Shown here: one piece after another, positions 13,218-13,716 of the stretch
Numbering within the stretch: the stretch's first letter is position 1
How the letters are laid out: every line of letters begins with the position of its first letter
Program-made: the position numbers and the translations under genes
Notes under the pieces: model-generated
The model's database searches: none
What the model was told of the DNA's origin: nothing
What the model saw: the letters and a program-made list of their open reading frames with translations, nothing else
Source: Mobilitalea sp.
GTDB lineage: Bacteria > Bacillota_A > Clostridia > Lachnospirales > Lachnospiraceae
DNA length: 13,716 nt
NCBI GenBank assembly: GCA_029974875.1
Contig: JARKQP010000330.1
Coordinates: forward strand, 1-13,716
Reading direction: 5' to 3'

Positions 13218-13716
13218 GTTGTAATAAAGATAGCAGTATTTTTACGGAATGGGAGGACGCTAGCAAGGAAGCCTGTGTGGTGGATTATTGCATGAACCTC
13301 ATGGGGACGGCAAAAAAGGAATCCTGTGGTAAATGTATCCTATGCCGGGAAGGCACTTGGCAGGTATACCAAATCATGAAGGACATTACAGAAGGGAACG
13401 CAGAAAGTGAAGACTTTGAATTGCTGGTGGATTTGTTAGGGCAGATAAAGAATTACGCCAGCTGTGAAATGTCAAGGAATGCAGCGGCTGTCTGTATGGA
13501 TCTCCTGAAGAGCCATGAGGAAGAATGGGATATGCATATCCGCCGCAAGCGATGCACCAATTTGGTATGCAAAGGAACCTATACGCTCTATGTGGAGCCT
13601 AACCTTTGTGATGGCTGCGGTCAGTGTTTAAAGAGCTGTCCCCAGGGAGCAATCGCCGGCGGAGCTGGACTTATTCATGTTATCAGGACTGACCTATGCA
13701 ATAAATCTCTGGTTTG
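13214..13716 (+). CDS. HydB/NuoF C-terminal-type iron-sulfur subunit (partial, cut by window end)
   Basis: The visible 167 residues match the C-terminal part of HydB/NuoF-type NADH dehydrogenase subunits. SCGKCILCREGT (37-48) with Cys38, Cys41, Cys44 and later Cys84 is the N3-type [4Fe-4S] site. It is followed by a ferredoxin-like cluster Cys132/135/138/142 (CDGCGQCLKSCPQGAI) and the start of another cysteine motif at Cys162. The FMN- and NADH-binding Rossmann-like domain that normally precedes this region in HydB/NuoF is absent: the protein begins only about 35 residues before the cluster. It is therefore a stand-alone module, presumably drawing electrons from the flavin of the overlapping upstream protein. 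AGGGGG (13201-13206) and the ATGA overlap imply coupled translation. The gene continues beyond 13716, so the full domain content is unknown; a following redox or formate dehydrogenase-like catalytic subunit would be expected but is not seen. Confidence 0.88.
   Translation, partial: MSCNKDSSIFTEWEDASKEACVVDYCMNLMGTAKKESCGKCILCREGTWQVYQIMKDITEGNAESEDFELLVDLLGQIKNYASCEMSRNAAAVCMDLLKSHEEEWDMHIRRKRCTNLVCKGTYTLYVEPNLCDGCGQCLKSCPQGAIAGGAGLIHVIRTDLCNKSLV

Noticed and set aside
1..13716. Mobile elements, CRISPR arrays, tRNA/rRNA genes, phage or toxin-antitoxin genes
   Set aside because: I read both strands and found no transposase, regular repeat-spacer pattern, cloverleaf or integrase-like protein; base composition and codon use look even across the window.

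Overview
The window looks like a chromosomal segment of an anaerobic, low-to-mid GC Firmicute of the Clostridia, probably Lachnospiraceae-like. This is inferred from strong AGGAGG-type ribosome binding sites, TATAAT-rich promoters, the Ptb-Buk pair, and oxidoreductases built from iron-sulfur modules typical of anaerobes. No tRNA, rRNA, CRISPR, insertion sequence or phage gene is visible.

Left part (1-3020): an unrecognised 336-residue helical protein on the + strand converges on htpG (Hsp90) on the - strand. A strong, probably two-way terminator hairpin overlaps the stop codon of the first gene.

Central part (3021-7304): a divergent promoter region leads into four + strand genes. They encode a crotonase-fold protein resembling 6-oxocamphor hydrolase (a C-C hydrolase of cyclic 1,3-diketones), a divergent butyrate kinase, a beta-keto acid cleavage enzyme (BKACE/DUF849) and a phosphate butyryltransferase. 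A LysR-type dyad (T-N11-A) sits just upstream of the crotonase promoter. Structured RNA or operator elements separate crotonase, kinase and BKACE, including a 22-bp perfect palindrome.

Right part (7316-13716): a LysR regulator on the - strand is divergent from a degradative-type thiolase and an OFA-family MFS transporter. The 322-bp gap between regulator and thiolase holds two 18-bp direct repeats and a chain of hairpins, two of them mutually exclusive. Next comes a large iron-sulfur flavoprotein (NuoG-type N-terminus fused to a GltD/NfnB-type flavin half). It overlaps by 4 bp a gene for an orphan HydB/NuoF-type C-terminal iron-sulfur module, which is cut by the window end.

Working model (inference): a small oxygenated molecule enters through the MFS carrier and a cyclic 1,3-dione is hydrolysed by the crotonase. 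The resulting 3-keto acid is split by BKACE with acetyl-CoA into acetoacetate and an acyl-CoA. Thiolase and Ptb/Buk then yield acetyl-CoA and ATP, while the iron-sulfur flavoprotein supplies or removes reducing equivalents. This chemistry matches anaerobic phloroglucinol breakdown (dihydrophloroglucinol, 3-hydroxy-5-oxohexanoate, triacetate, acetoacetate plus acetoacetyl-CoA). The ring reductase and the hydroxyacid dehydrogenase of that route are not in the window, so the substrate remains unproven.
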